Assembly: GCA_963742585.1 (NCBI GenBank)
Contig: CAVUMI010000009.1
Span: forward strand, 2,214,327-2,278,326
Length of the DNA: 64,000 bases
Source of the DNA: JACDEA01 sp963742585
GTDB lineage: Bacteria > Actinomycetota > Acidimicrobiia > Acidimicrobiales > JACDEA01
Direction: 5' to 3'
The notes below the pieces were generated by a model that was not told the origin of the DNA, searched no databases, and was given only the letters and a program-made list of their open reading frames with translations. Shown one piece after another: positions 8,351 through 18,647 of the stretch. How positions within the stretch are numbered: the first letter of the stretch is position 1; every line of letters starts with the position of its first letter. The translations under genes and the position numbers were made by a program.

Positions 8351-10042
8351 GCGCCAACCCGGCGATCAGCGACGGGACCGGGCCGCTCGATACCGCCGCC
8401 GACCTGGCCGCGGCGACGCGGTTCGAGGCGCTGATCCCCGAGCACACGTTCTACGGAATGGTCGTGCCGCTGGGGTTCGACAAGTGGCCCCACCTCGACC
8501 CGACGGCCAAGCCGATCCGCATGGAGGGCGAGGCCGACTCGGGCAACTACACCGGCGTGTACCTCGCCGCCCAGTCGTGGCGCTACGCCCAGTCCAAGGT
8601 CGAGTTGAAAAAGTTGGGCGTCGATCCCCTCGACAACTCCACGGGCGGCTCCGACGCCGTGCAGTTCTGGCGCGGCCCAACGCAACGAGGCGCTGGCCCG
8701 CTCGCGCCAGATCGTCGACTACTACCACCTGCTCGTCAACATCGCCCGCGAGTGGAAGACCACGTTCAATCCCAAGATCGACTCGACCAAGGACCCGACC
8801 GAGTACGGGTGGCTGGACTACGGCGGCGGGATCATCCCCGGCGAGGCCGGCCTGCTGATGCGCACGTGCACGCCCGAGGACGCCAGCCCGCCGCACTCCG
8901 ACCTCCGCCAGAACTTCGGCCCCACCGGCGAACTCCTCGGCCCATTTCCGTGGGAGGACGGCCGCAATTGGTATTGCGTCAACTTCACGAGCCGCGACTC
9001 GTACGCCGGCACGGTCTTCGGCCTGTCGGTCGCCCTCGACTTCCTGGCCACGCGGGAGAACGCCGATCTGCGCCGCACCGCTGGCCAAGGACCTGATGGC
9101 GATGACGGACTACGCGATCAAGTACCTCTGGTTCCAGGCCCGACCCGCACGGCAAGGTCGCCAACCCGGTCTTCGGGCACAACGACCTCAGAGGCCCGAT
9201 CAGCCCGCTGTTCATCCAGACGCCCATCCAGCGGCTCCACCTGCTGCAGACGGCGCGCCACGCGGCCAAGCTGATCGGCGACACCGCAGCGAAACTTCGC
9301 TACGAGCTGTTGTGGCAGGCGGAGGTGGCGGCCACGATCCTGCCCGGCCAGCTGCTCGTGACGAGCCTGGTCGACTCGACCAACCCGCACAACGACTACT
9401 ACAAGTTCCAGCTCAACTTGATGTCGTTCTTCAACCTGATCCGCCTCGAGCCGGCGCCGCGGGTGCGTGAACGGCTGCGGGCCGCGCTGGCCCCCATGGA
9501 CGCGACGCTGGCCGATGACGGCAACGCGTTCTTCGAGGCGATGACCTACGGCCTGACCGGCGAACGGAAGCGGCTCCGCCAAGCCGTCCGCCATCACCGC
9601 GAGTGGCTCGACTACTACGCGTTCCACGAGGAGACGGCGCGCCGCGGCGTCACGCCGTTCCTGCACACCGGGCGCTGCGACATCACCGGCCCCGTACCAC
9701 CCGGACGCACCACTCGAGCAGCAGCCGCTCGAGTGCGTTCCGAAGGACCAGGTGGACATGGTGATCAGGCTCCCAGGCCTGGGCGAGCACGAGGTCCCGT
9801 CCCGACCGGGCTCGGTTGCCGACAAGCGGGCCAAGGATCCGCTGCCGGTCGGCGTGCGCCGGCTGGCCGACTTCCTCTGGCAGAAGGACCCGACGATCGT
9901 CGGCGGCGACCACAACACGCCCTGGCGCGGACCGAGCATCGACTTCCTCGCGTCGTACTGGATGCTGCGGTACTACAGCGAGGTTCGCGGCGGCCGCCCC
10001 GCCAACCCGCTCCCGGCCTGGCGCGGGCCGCGCTTCACCTAA
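8290..10042 (+). CDS. Secreted protein of unknown function, several frame changes
   Basis: The ATG at 8290 begins a clean signal peptide (MRRGLALLLVLLLVG, cleavage after ARA). Protein-like sequence continues through five segments, changing frame near 8,690, 9,085, 9,145 and 9,700, to give roughly 580 residues. The mature part is rich in aromatic and helical stretches (YYHLLVNIAREWKTTFNP; EDGRNWYCVNFTSRDSYAGTVFGL; NPHNDYYKFQLNLMSFFNLIRLE). This recalls an alpha/alpha toroid of the six-hairpin glycosidase kind, but no catalytic motif is identified. Because all pieces are collinear and well conserved in style, sequencing indels are more likely than decay. It is convergent with the phosphoesterase gene. 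Confidence 0.6.
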
Positions 10043-10051
10043 GCCGGCGGC

Positions 10052-11956
10052 TCAAGACATCGGCAGGGCGCGCACCCAGCCGTCGACGCCGACCGCGATG
10101 ACCAACTCCCCCACCCGGGCCAGCGGCGCCGCGATCGGGGCACCGACGTCGATCGCGTCGACCACGGCGCCGTTGCCCCGGTCGAGGACGACGATGCGCC
10201 CGTCGCCGCAGGGTTGCAGGAGGCGATCCCCGAGCGGCAGGACGCCGGCGAGCACCGATGCGCCATCGGCCCGGTACGCACCCATCGCCAACGGCGCATC
10301 GGTCGACACAATCGTCGACCACCGCTTCTCGCCGCTGGCGCGGTCGTAACACCAGACCTGGCCGGTCGACGTCGAGGCCACCAACGCATCGCCGGTAACC
10401 ACCGGCGCGGCCGGGTTGAACCACCCGTGGAACCGCGCCGACCAGACCACCGAGCCGTCCGCGGAACGCAACCGTTCGACGGTGGAGCCGAGGCGGATCA
10501 CGTAGACGTCGTCGGTGTCGGGATCGACAGTCACGCCGCCCACCACGACCTGCGGGAGCGCGACGGCCAGGCTCACGCCCGCTTGGTAGATACCGCGAAC
10601 TTCACCGGGCGGCCAGAGCGTCGTGCCCGTCAGCGGATCCAGGCCGAACAGCGCCGGGGTCTGACCGGCGAAAGTCCCCACCAGCACGCCGCCGGTCACC
10701 ATCGGCTCGGCGACCGTGGTGAGGTTCTCACGGTGGCCGAGGTCGCTGCGCGTCCATCGGACGCCGCCGGTGGACAGGTCGAGGGCGGCGAAGGCACCGA
10801 CGTCGCCTGCGAACACGAGCCGGCCATCGACGGCGGGCCGCAGGTAGTCCCACAGGTACAACGGGTCGGCGTGGAGCCATGTCTGCCAGCGGAGATCGCC
10901 CGAGGCGGCGTCGATGCACACCACCTCGCCGGCCACGGTGCACGCGACGACGGTGTCGCCCGCCGCCCGCGGCGTCGCCTTCACCGCGGCAGTCAGCTGG
11001 TGGGCCCACACCCGCTCACCGGTCGCCGGATCTAAAGCAACGACTTCAGCGGACGGGCGGTCCTCGCACTTTCCGGCGACCACGACCACACCGTCGACGA
11101 TCTCGGCGCCGGCGAACTGGACGCCTCCACCCAGCGGCGCGACCCAGCCGCCCCGAGGAACGGGCCCGGTAGGCGGCGGGCCCGCCCGCATGGTGCCGCC
11201 GGCGGTGCCGCCCCCTTGGACGGTTGTGCGCAACGTCACGCCGGCGCCGTCGACCTGGACGACGCGGTAGTGCGGCGGGCAGTAGTCGAGACCGGCAAAG
11301 GTGGCGGGGCCGGTGTTGACGTGGAGCGTGCCCGCGTGCTCGACGACGCGAGTCGTGTGCCAGTGACCGGAGAAACTCGCCACCGGGCGCCGCGGTAAGG
11401 CGTCGAAGAACGCGGCCGGCATCTGGTCGTGGGTCAGGAGGACGACGGGCGTCCCTTCGGGCACCTGCGCGAGGTCGGCAGCTAGCCATTCGTCCTGGAT
11501 CGCGGTGTCAAGGCCCAGCCGGTGGGTGAACCAGTCGATAGCGGCGAAGTGCACCCCGCCCTCGTCGAATGAGAACCAGCGGGGACCGAGGTAGCGCTCG
11601 TAGGGCAGGGGCTCTCCGGCGTCGGCGGCCGCCGCTGCGTTGTGGTGGTCGTGGTTGCCGGGGATCGACACGATGCGCACCGGCGCCGAACGCACAACGT
11701 CGGCGTAGGCCTCGAACTCGGTGTCGCGGCCGTCGTTGGTGAGGTCGCCGGTCGCGACGATGAAGTCGAGCTCGGGCTCGGCCTCGCTGATCGCGGCGAA
11801 TAGTGCGGCGAGCACGGCCGGTGTGGTGACCACGCGCTCGTGCAGCGCGCCCTCGCTGATCCACATCGTCGCGTCGCCGTCGGGCCCGTAGTCGGTGCTG
11901 CCCAGCGAGAGGTGAAGGTCCGTCACCTGCGCGAAGCGGCACGACACTTGCGTCAC
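10052..11956 (-). CDS. Calcineurin-like metallophosphoesterase fused to a PQQ-type beta-propeller
   Basis: 634 residues from a GTG at 11956. The N-terminal ~260 residues hold the full metallophosphoesterase motif set: DLH, GDLTNDGRD, GNHDHH, LLTHD and the GHWH pair. From about residue 280 on there are repeating blade-like units of PQQ/Pyrrolo-quinoline propeller type (VVALDPATGERVWAHQL; VCIDAASGDLRWQTWL; FGLDPLTGTTLWPPGE; WCYDRASGEKRW; VVLDRGNGAVVDA). No signal peptide is evident, so it is probably cytosolic. The fusion could place a phosphodiesterase next to a protein or ligand recognition platform. Only 26 bases separate its start from the divergent CmcJ-like gene. Confidence 0.87.
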   Translation of the reverse strand: MTQVSCRFAQVTDLHLSLGSTDYGPDGDATMWISEGALHERVVTTPAVLAALFAAISEAEPELDFIVATGDLTNDGRDTEFEAYADVVRSAPVRIVSIPGNHDHHNAAAAADAGEPLPYERYLGPRWFSFDEGGVHFAAIDWFTHRLGLDTAIQDEWLAADLAQVPEGTPVVLLTHDQMPAAFFDALPRRPVASFSGHWHTTRVVEHAGTLHVNTGPATFAGLDYCPPHYRVVQVDGAGVTLRTTVQGGGTAGGTMRAGPPPTGPVPRGGWVAPLGGGVQFAGAEIVDGVVVVAGKCEDRPSAEVVALDPATGERVWAHQLTAAVKATPRAAGDTVVACTVAGEVVCIDAASGDLRWQTWLHADPLYLWDYLRPAVDGRLVFAGDVGAFAALDLSTGGVRWTRSDLGHRENLTTVAEPMVTGGVLVGTFAGQTPALFGLDPLTGTTLWPPGEVRGIYQAGVSLAVALPQVVVGGVTVDPDTDDVYVIRLGSTVERLRSADGSVVWSARFHGWFNPAAPVVTGDALVASTSTGQVWCYDRASGEKRWSTIVSTDAPLAMGAYRADGASVLAGVLPLGDRLLQPCGDGRIVVLDRGNGAVVDAIDVGAPIAAPLARVGELVIAVGVDGWVRALPMS

Positions 11957-11982
11957 GCCGTCACGTTAGGTTGTCCGGCGTT

Positions 11983-12800
11983 GTGACCACGGTCTGTCGG
12001 GCAACGCTCAACTACGCCCCACCCGCCGGGCTCGGCGCCGGCGGGTTGGTAGACGTCGACGTTGAAATCCGTGACGGTCGCGCTGCCGGTCTTCCGGATT
12101 GGCAAGAGTGCGGCTTCCAGTTGGTCCGCGACCCATCGGCGATGAAGGACTGGACCGACGACGAGGAGATCGCCACCGTCCACTATCCCGAGGCGGAGGC
12201 ACTCGCCGCGACGTGACGGGAAGCGACTTCGCGTTGGTGGCCGACCACGTAAAGCGGACGGCCGACGCCCAACGGGAGCGGGAGCAGCCGCCGGTCCGGC
12301 TCGTCCACTCTGATTTCGCCGCGGACTACGCCGACATCGTCCGCCGCGCCTACCACGGTGTCCGCGGCCGCGGCGCGGCCACGCTGGCGCGCAGCGGCCT
12401 TTCCGCCGACGACGTCGAGAACGCCAGCCGCATCGTGATGCTCCAGCTCTGGCGCAACCTCGGCCCCGCCAAGATGGACCTACCGGTGGCTTTCTGCGAC
12501 AACCGCACCGTGACCCCCGCCGAGGGCCGGCCGTTCCCCTACACCGGCTACGTGGCCGGCGGGCGGGCGTTCAACGCGCTCGCCATCGTCGCGCCGGATT
12601 CGCCTTCGCGGCACGGCTGGTACGCGTTCCCCGAGATGACGCCGGACGAGGTCGTCACATTCCGCACCTATGACACCGAGTTGGTACGCAATGGCAAGAC
12701 CTACTTCACCCCGCACTCCGCGTTCCGCGATCCGGATGTCGAACTCGGTCAGCCGGCCCGATTCAGCATCGAGCTGCGCGTCATGTGCTTGTTCGCATAG
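11983..12800 (+). CDS. CmcJ/AsaB/NvfI-family oxidoreductase, one frame change
   Basis: The first segment (to ~12,210) has the family opening NYAPP, VDVEIRDGR and DPSAMKDWTDDEEIATVHYPEAE. The second segment, in another frame, has VADHVKRT, HSDFAADYADIVRR, LQLWRNLGP, VAFCDNRTVTP, GWYAFPEMTPDEVVTF, PHSAFRDP and a final SIELRVMCLF. Together these match the fungal/bacterial hydroxylase-desaturase group that includes CmcJ, AsaB and GA4 desaturase relatives, from start to end. Frame change near 12,205 is likely a sequencing indel. Start is GTG 11983, with TTG 11971 possible. The family acts in secondary metabolism by 2-oxoglutarate/iron-type or related chemistry; the substrate is unknown. Confidence 0.75.
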
Positions 12801-12819
12801 CAACACGTAACGTGCGGCC

Positions 12820-14022
12820 ATGCCGGGGCCGATGGAAGGCATCAACGTCGTAGAGGTCGGGATGTGGGTGGCCGGGCCGGCGGCGGCTGCGATCCTGGGC
12901 GACTGGGGCGCGGAGGTGATCAAAATCGAGCCGCCCGATGGCGACCCGTTCCGCGGGCTGCTGTCAGCGTTCGGTGGCGACGGCGCCAGCCCGCCGTTCG
13001 AGCTCGACAACCGCAACAAGCGCAGCGTCAGCGTCAGCCTGTCGACCGCCGAGGGGCGGGAGATCGCCGCACAGCTCGTCGATCGCGCCGATGTGTTCGT
13101 GACCAACGCACGGCCGGTTGCCCTCGCCCGCGCCGGGCTCGACTACGAAACCGTCGCCGCCCGTAACCCACGACTCGTGTACGCACAGGTCAACGGCTAC
13201 GGCATGGCCGGCGACGATCGCGACCGGGCGGCGTACGACGTCGGTGCGTTCTGGTCGCGTGCAGGCGTCGCCGCCTCGCTGACTCCCGACGGCACCGACC
13301 TTCCGTATCAACGCGGCGGCATGGGCGACCACATGGCGGGAATGGCCGCCGCCGGCGCAGTAGCCGCCGCGCTCTTGGCCCGCGAACGCACCGGTGAAGG
13401 CCAGCTCGTGTCCACTTCGCTCATGCGGATCGGGATGTACATGATCGGCTGGGACGTAAGCATGTCGTTGCGGCTGGGCCTGCCGACCGTGCCGATGACG
13501 GTCAAGTCGCCGCCCAACCCGCTCATCAACGCCTACGCCGCCGGCGACGACCGCCGATTCTGGATGCTCGGACTCCAAGGCGACCGCCACTGGCCCGACA
13601 TCCTCCGCGCCATCGGCCGGACCGAGTGGGCCGATGACGAGCGCTTCGCCAGTCTCGAGGCGCGGTTCGTCAACTCAGCAGAACTGGTCACCGAGCTCGG
13701 CGCCATCTTCGCGACCAAGTCGATGGACGAGTGGGCGGCGATCTTCGACACCGAGGACGTCTGGTGGGCGCCGGTCCAACACGCCCACGAAGTGGTGGAC
13801 GATGCGCAGGCGCACGCGGCCGGCGGCTTCGTCGATGTCCCGAACGCGGATGGGGGCGACCCGATCAAGATGGTCGCCTCCCCCGTCGACTTCCACGGCA
13901 CGCCGTGGACCGCGCGCTCGACTCCGCCCGAGTTCTCGCAGCACACCGAAGAGGTGCTCCTCGAGCTCGGTTACGACTGGGACCGCATCATCGAACTCAA
14001 GGAGTCCGGCGCCATCCCGTAG
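12820..14022 (+). CDS. CaiB/BaiF family (family III) CoA-transferase
   Basis: 400 residues, the full family length. It opens with GINVVEVGMWVAGPAAAAILGDWGAEVIKIEPPDGDP, the CoA-binding N-terminal signature. Asp170 in RGGMGDHMAG sits where the catalytic aspartate of CaiB and formyl-CoA transferase (Asp169) lies. The C-terminal region has WAPVQHAHEVVDDAQAHAAGGF, as in other members. It transfers CoA between acyl acids, activating a carboxylate for beta-oxidation. The neighbouring convergent double acyl-CoA dehydrogenase supports a catabolic role. Confidence 0.93.
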   Translation: MPGPMEGINVVEVGMWVAGPAAAAILGDWGAEVIKIEPPDGDPFRGLLSAFGGDGASPPFELDNRNKRSVSVSLSTAEGREIAAQLVDRADVFVTNARPVALARAGLDYETVAARNPRLVYAQVNGYGMAGDDRDRAAYDVGAFWSRAGVAASLTPDGTDLPYQRGGMGDHMAGMAAAGAVAAALLARERTGEGQLVSTSLMRIGMYMIGWDVSMSLRLGLPTVPMTVKSPPNPLINAYAAGDDRRFWMLGLQGDRHWPDILRAIGRTEWADDERFASLEARFVNSAELVTELGAIFATKSMDEWAAIFDTEDVWWAPVQHAHEVVDDAQAHAAGGFVDVPNADGGDPIKMVASPVDFHGTPWTARSTPPEFSQHTEEVLLELGYDWDRIIELKESGAIP

Positions 14023-14034
14023 TTACTCCGTCGG

Positions 14035-16191
14035 TTATTTGATCAGCGGGTCGCGCGGCAGGCCGAGGATGCGCTCGCCGATCTGGTTGCGCTTGATCTC
14101 GGACGTGCCGCCGGCGATGGACATGCCGCGATGCATGAGCACGAGCATGTTGCTCATGCCGCCGGGCCCATCCATGAAGGCCGCCTCGGTTCCGTTGAGT
14201 TCGGTGAGGATGGCCGCGGATTCGTGGCCGATCTCGGACAGCACGAGTTTGGTCATCGCGCCCTCGGGCCCGGGCCCGGCGCTGGCGACGGCGCGCGCTG
14301 CGGCGCGCAGGTTGAGCAGGTTCATGGCCTGGTGGTCGGCGATGTAGCGGCCGACGCGGCGCGGCGCCGCCGGCCAGGCGCTCGGGATGCGCGTCGAAGG
14401 TCGGCACCAGCATCGAACCCGGCATCGACATGCCGCCGCCACCGCCGCCGATGCTCACGCTCTCGTTGCCGAGCGTGGCGCGGGCGACGGTCCAGCCGCC
14501 GTCGACCGGGCCGACCACGTCGTCGTCGGGAACGAAGACGTCGGTGAAGAAGACCTCGTTGAACTCCGAGTTGCCGGTGGTCATCTTGAGGGGACGGACC
14601 TCGACGCCTTCGGCGTGCATGTCGATGACCATCATGGTGATGCCTTCATGCTTCGGGACGTCGGGGTTGGTGCGGACGGTGGCGAAGCCCATCCCCGAGA
14701 CATGCGCTCCGGAGGTCCAGACCTTCTGACCGTTGACCAGCCACCCACCGTCGACGCGGGTGGCCTTGGTCTTGACGCCAGCCGCGTCGGAGCCTGCGTC
14801 GGGCTCGCTGAACAGCTGGCACCAGATGACCTCTTGGTTCAGCGCGGGCATGACCCACCGCGCCAACTGGTCCTCGGTGGCGTACTGGATCATCGTGAGG
14901 ATGTTCCATGCAGTGATGCCGTATGCCGGCCGCTTGATGCCGGCGGCCTCGAACTCTTGCTCGATCACGAGCTGTTCGATCGCGCTTGCTTCGCGGCCGT
15001 ACGGCTTGGGCCAGTGCGGCATCACGTAGCCGGTCTCGATGAGCTTGGTGCGCTGCGCGGCGGGCTCGAGGTCCTTGATGCTCTCGGCGAACGCCTTGAC
15101 CTCGGCGCGGATCGGCTCGGCCTCGGGCGGCAACTCCACCTTCTTGCCGCGCGTCACGCCGCGTCGGGTGAGGTCGACGAGGTCGGCCGCGGCCCCGTCG
15201 GCATCGAGGAACGGGAGGAGCGTGGTGGCGCGCCGCATGTAGAGGTGCGCGTCGTGCTCCCACGTGATGGCGATGCCGCCGTGAACCTGCGTGTTCAGGT
15301 TGGCGCACAAGTCCGCAGCGGGCGCGGCGAGGGTGGCGGCGACCGCCGCGGTGTACGAGAGCTGATCCCCGCCGGTGGCCGCGGCCTTCGCCGCGTCCCA
15401 CACCGCACTCGTCGCCAGCTCGGTGGCCACAACCATGTTGGCGCAGTGGTGCTTCACCGCTTGGTACATGGCGATGACGCGGCCGAACTGCACGCGTTGC
15501 TTGGCGTACTCGGCCGCCAGTCCGGTGCATTCCCGCGCCATGCCGACCGCCTCGGCCGCGAGGATCACCCGGTTGAAATCGAGGAGCGTTCGCGCCGCGC
15601 CGGCGATCAGCGTGGCCGGCGCATTATCGAGCGTGACGCGGGCTGAGCGACGCGTGGGGTCGAGGTTGGCCGGCACCTCGACAGTGACACCGTCGCCGAC
15701 CTCGACGACGGCGACGTCGTCGTCGACCGCGATCAACAGAAGCTTGGCCAGTCCCGCCGCCCAGCACTGCGCCGGCCGATCCGGACGCCTTCCCGTCGGC
15801 GACGGTGATCGCGCCGTCCAACGCCACCGCGCCAGCAACAGATCCGTCCGCCACGCCGGGGAGGAGCTTCGGCCTTGAGCGCGTCGTCGGCCGCCGCGTT
15901 GAGCGTGGCGCTGACGATCACCGTCGGTACGAACGGGCCCGGTGCGACGGCACGGCCCAACTCCTCGACGACCACGACCAGCTCTTGCAGGGTGTACCCC
16001 GATCCGCCGTACGCCTCCGGTAGGTGCAAGCCGAGCCAGCCCATCTTCACCAGTTCGTCCCACATCTCGGGCATGGGCTCGGTGGGTGCCTCGAGCAGCG
16101 CACGCGATGCGCCGCGCGCGTCACGCTTCAGCAGGAAGTCCGACGCGGTGTCGGCGAGGGCACGGTGTTCATCGGTGATGGCAATCGACAT
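14035..16191 (-). CDS. Fused double acyl-CoA dehydrogenase (FadE-type), frame changes
   Basis: The ATG at 16191 follows GAAGGA. The first dehydrogenase unit runs from ITDEHRALADTASDFL through GWLGLHLPEAYGGSGYTLQEL to ANLNTQVHGGIAITWEHDAHLYMRR. A complete second unit begins near 15,130 (PIRAEVKAFAESI), with WCQLFSEPDAGSDAAG, GQKVWTSGAHVS and FNEVFFTDVFVPDDDVVG, and closes with IAGGTSEIKRNQIGERILGLP. Total is about 718 residues, as in mycobacterial two-domain FadE proteins. Frame changes occur near 15,855, 15,750 and 14,380, each with homology resuming. It oxidises acyl-CoA at C2-C3 using FAD. The C-terminal motif has Gly where short-chain enzymes carry the catalytic Glu (YEGT). Confidence 0.85.
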
Positions 16192-16251
16192 GGCGGATCC
16201 TTCGCGGTCAGTGGGTCCGGCCACGGTACTTGGCATCTACTCTGCGGGGCC

Positions 16252-17884
16252 GTGCGTGCCCTGCTGATCGCCCTGGTGCTGCTTGTCGTCGCCGCGCCCG
16301 CGCCGGCCGCCGCGGCGGCACCGCGGCATGACCAGCTCCGGCGCGACGGGGCCCATGTCGTCGACGGGCACGGGCGGGTCGTACTCCTCCATGGCGTGAA
16401 CGTCGTGTGGAAGGCGCGCACCGTTCGTGCCGCCCGACAAGCCCGGCGGCCTCACCGACGTCGACCTCGCGCGCATCGCCGGCCACGGGTGGAACGTCAT
16501 CCGGCTCGGCGTCACCTTCGAAGGGATCATGCCGGCGAAGGGCGTCGTCGACCAGGCCCACCTCGCGGCGATCGAGTCGGTGGTGGACCGGATCACCGCG
16601 CACGGGATGTACGTGCTCCTCGATCTCCACCAGGACCTCATGGGCAAGCCCTGGGGCAACGGCTTCCCCGCCTGGGCCATCCACCACAGCCCCGAGCTCG
16701 AGGCCCTCGAGCCGGACCTCGGGTTCCCGCTGAACGCGGCGCGACCCAGCCACAACCTCGCCTGGGACGCGTTCTGGGCCGATCGGCGTCTCGCGCCCGG
16801 CGACCCGAAGGGTCCGGTCGGCTACCTCGCCGACGCCATCGGCGCGCTCGTCGACCGCCTCGGCGACCACCCGGGCATCGCCGGCGTCGAGATCATCAAC
16901 GAGGCGTGGGCCGGCACGCCGATGCTTACGTGCCTCGCCGTCCTCCCCGCCGGGTGCCCCGTTGGTCGACACATACGTCCAGCCCAGCGTGGGAGCGCAT
17001 CACCGACCGCGATCCGGCAGGTCGCACCCAACCTGCTCGTGTGGTGGGAGCCGCCGTCGACCTGGAACCTCACCGCGCCCAGTCACCTCGCCGAGCCGCC
17101 GATGACGCCGGCGATCGACGACCCCCAGGTGGCCTTCGCGTTCCACGACTACTGCGCGTTCGGCGAGCTCTCGACCTACTTCGGCTCACCGCCGGAGCTC
17201 CAGCAGACCTGCGACGTCCACCACGCCATCACCTGGCAGAACGCGGCGACGGTATTCAAGCGCACGGGGCTGCCCCAGCTCGTGACCGAGTTCGGCAACA
17301 TCGACGACGGCGCCGAGCTCGAGCGGTCGCTCCGCCTCTCCGACGACACCTTCACGGGCTGGCAGTACTGGCACTACGGCGCGGGCTTCGGGCTCCGACC
17401 AGCGTCGACCGAGCCGTTCAGCGCGGACCAGCTCCAGCACCTCGCGCGCACCTATCCGGCCGCCACCGCAGGAACACCGGTCGACCTGTCCTTCGACCCG
17501 GCCACCGGCGAGATGCGGTACTCGTACGTGCCGCGCAACCTGGGGGTCCCGACGGAGATCGCACTGTCGGACGTCCACTACCCGCGGGGCTACGACGTCG
17601 CCGTCACCGGCGGCCACGTGGCGGGCACATCGAGCGCCGGCCGCGTGCTGATCGATGCCGAACCCGGATCCCGACTCGTCGAGGTCGTCGTGCGGCGGAG
17701 CACGGGCGGCACCGCCCGCGCGGCAGCAACCGCGGTCACACCGCGGGACGCGTTGCCGGCGACAGGCGGGTCCGTCTCCACGCTGCCCTGGCTCGCACTT
17801 GCCCTCACGGTGGCGTGCTGCGCACTGAACCGTGTCGGTGCCCAGTCTCGAAAAACGGTAACTGAACACGGACACCGTCCCTAA
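16252..17884 (+). CDS. Cell-wall-anchored GH5 glycoside hydrolase (endoglycoceramidase/cellulase-like)
   Basis: GTG 16252 starts a signal peptide (VRALLIALVLLVVAAPAPAAAAA). The mature protein has VLLHGVNVVWK, then after a one-base frame change near 16,415 continues PPDKPGGLTDVDLARIAGHGWNVIRLG and VLLDLHQDLMGKPWG. The acid/base glutamate is in EIINEAW and the nucleophile in LVTEFGN, the GH5 pair. Two compensating indels lie at 16,940-16,990. After a C-terminal beta domain the protein ends LPATGG, a hydrophobic stretch (LPWLALALTVACCALN) and a basic tail, which is a sortase-type sorting signal. It probably cleaves an extracellular glycolipid or polysaccharide while attached to the wall. Confidence 0.85.
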
Positions 17885-17916
17885 CCCTGCGCAGGCGAAC
17901 GCGGTATGTGCAGGGT

Positions 17917-17946
17917 GTCATACTGCGGTTAGCATTAGCGTATGAC
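17917..17946. promoter_or_regulatory. Inverted repeat overlapping the VapB start, likely autoregulatory operator
   Basis: GTCATAC (17917-17923) and GTATGAC (17940-17946) are perfect inverted arms separated by 16 bases. The right arm covers the ATG at 17942. Antitoxins of this class normally repress their own promoter by binding such a dyad. Confidence 0.5.
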
Positions 17947-18244
17947 GGCAAGGAAACAGCGGCTCACGGTGACGGTCGATCCCGAGCTGATCCAGGCCGG
18001 ACAGCAGGCCGTCGAGTCCGGGGAAGCGGAGTCCGTCAGCGGTTGGGTGAGCGCTGCGCTGGAGGACAAGATCGGGCGGGACCGCAAGCTCGCGCTTCTC
18101 GCCGCTGCGGTGGCCGAGTACGAGCAGGAGTTCGGCGAGATCACGACCGACGAGATTCTGCGCCAACAGCGTGCCGACCGGGAGGACGCCGTCGTCGTAC
18201 GAAGCAAGCGTCACCAAAGAACACGCAAGGCGAGATCGGCATGA
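17942..18244 (+). CDS. Type II antitoxin, VapB-like
   Basis: 100 residues with an N-terminal ribbon-helix-helix-like segment (KQRLTVTVDPELIQAGQQAVESGEAESVSGWVSAALEDKI), followed by an acidic helical tail (VAEYEQEFGEITTDEILRQQRADRED) of the kind that wraps the toxin. Its stop overlaps the toxin ATG by four bases (ATGA), so the pair is translationally coupled. It neutralises the PIN ribonuclease and probably represses the operon through the dyad at its start. Confidence 0.85.
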   Translation: MTARKQRLTVTVDPELIQAGQQAVESGEAESVSGWVSAALEDKIGRDRKLALLAAAVAEYEQEFGEITTDEILRQQRADREDAVVVRSKRHQRTRKARSA

Positions 18245-18618
18245 GCCTGGTGCTCGACAGCGGGGCCCTCGTTGCGCTTGAGCGCAACGAACGTCAGATG
18301 TGGGTTCGGCTAAAGGCGGCACAATCGGCGGGCGACCTCCCACTCACCCACGCAGGCGTTCTCGCGCAGGTGTGGCGGGGTGGCCCGCGGCAGGCCCGCC
18401 TCGCCCAGGCGCTCGCGGGCATCGAGGTCAGGGCTCTGGACGAACCGCTCGGCCGAGCCGCAGGTCAGCTCCTCGCCGCTGCCGGCCTTGATGACGTGAT
18501 CGACGCCGGCGTCGTGCTCCTCGCGAATGACGGGGACGAGATCGTCACCGTCGATCGTGACGATCTCAAACAGCTTGCGACTGCCTCCGGTCGGCATGTC
18601 GAGCTGATCCATCCCTGA
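18241..18618 (+). CDS. PIN-domain toxin, VapC-like
   Basis: 125 residues with LVLDSGALVALERNERQMW at the N-terminus (first metal-binding Asp), THAGVLAQVWRGGPRQARLAQ in the middle, and DDVIDAGVVLLANDGDEIVTVDRDDL carrying the C-terminal acidic residues. This is the common actinobacterial VapC subgroup that uses VLAQVWRGG where others have VLAE. It is a magnesium-dependent ribonuclease that acts on tRNA or rRNA when free of antitoxin. The next gene is convergent 30 bases downstream. Confidence 0.88.
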   Translation: MSLVLDSGALVALERNERQMWVRLKAAQSAGDLPLTHAGVLAQVWRGGPRQARLAQALAGIEVRALDEPLGRAAGQLLAAAGLDDVIDAGVVLLANDGDEIVTVDRDDLKQLATASGRHVELIHP

Positions 18619-18647
18619 TCGTCGGGGCTCGGTCTGCGCTCGCGCGT

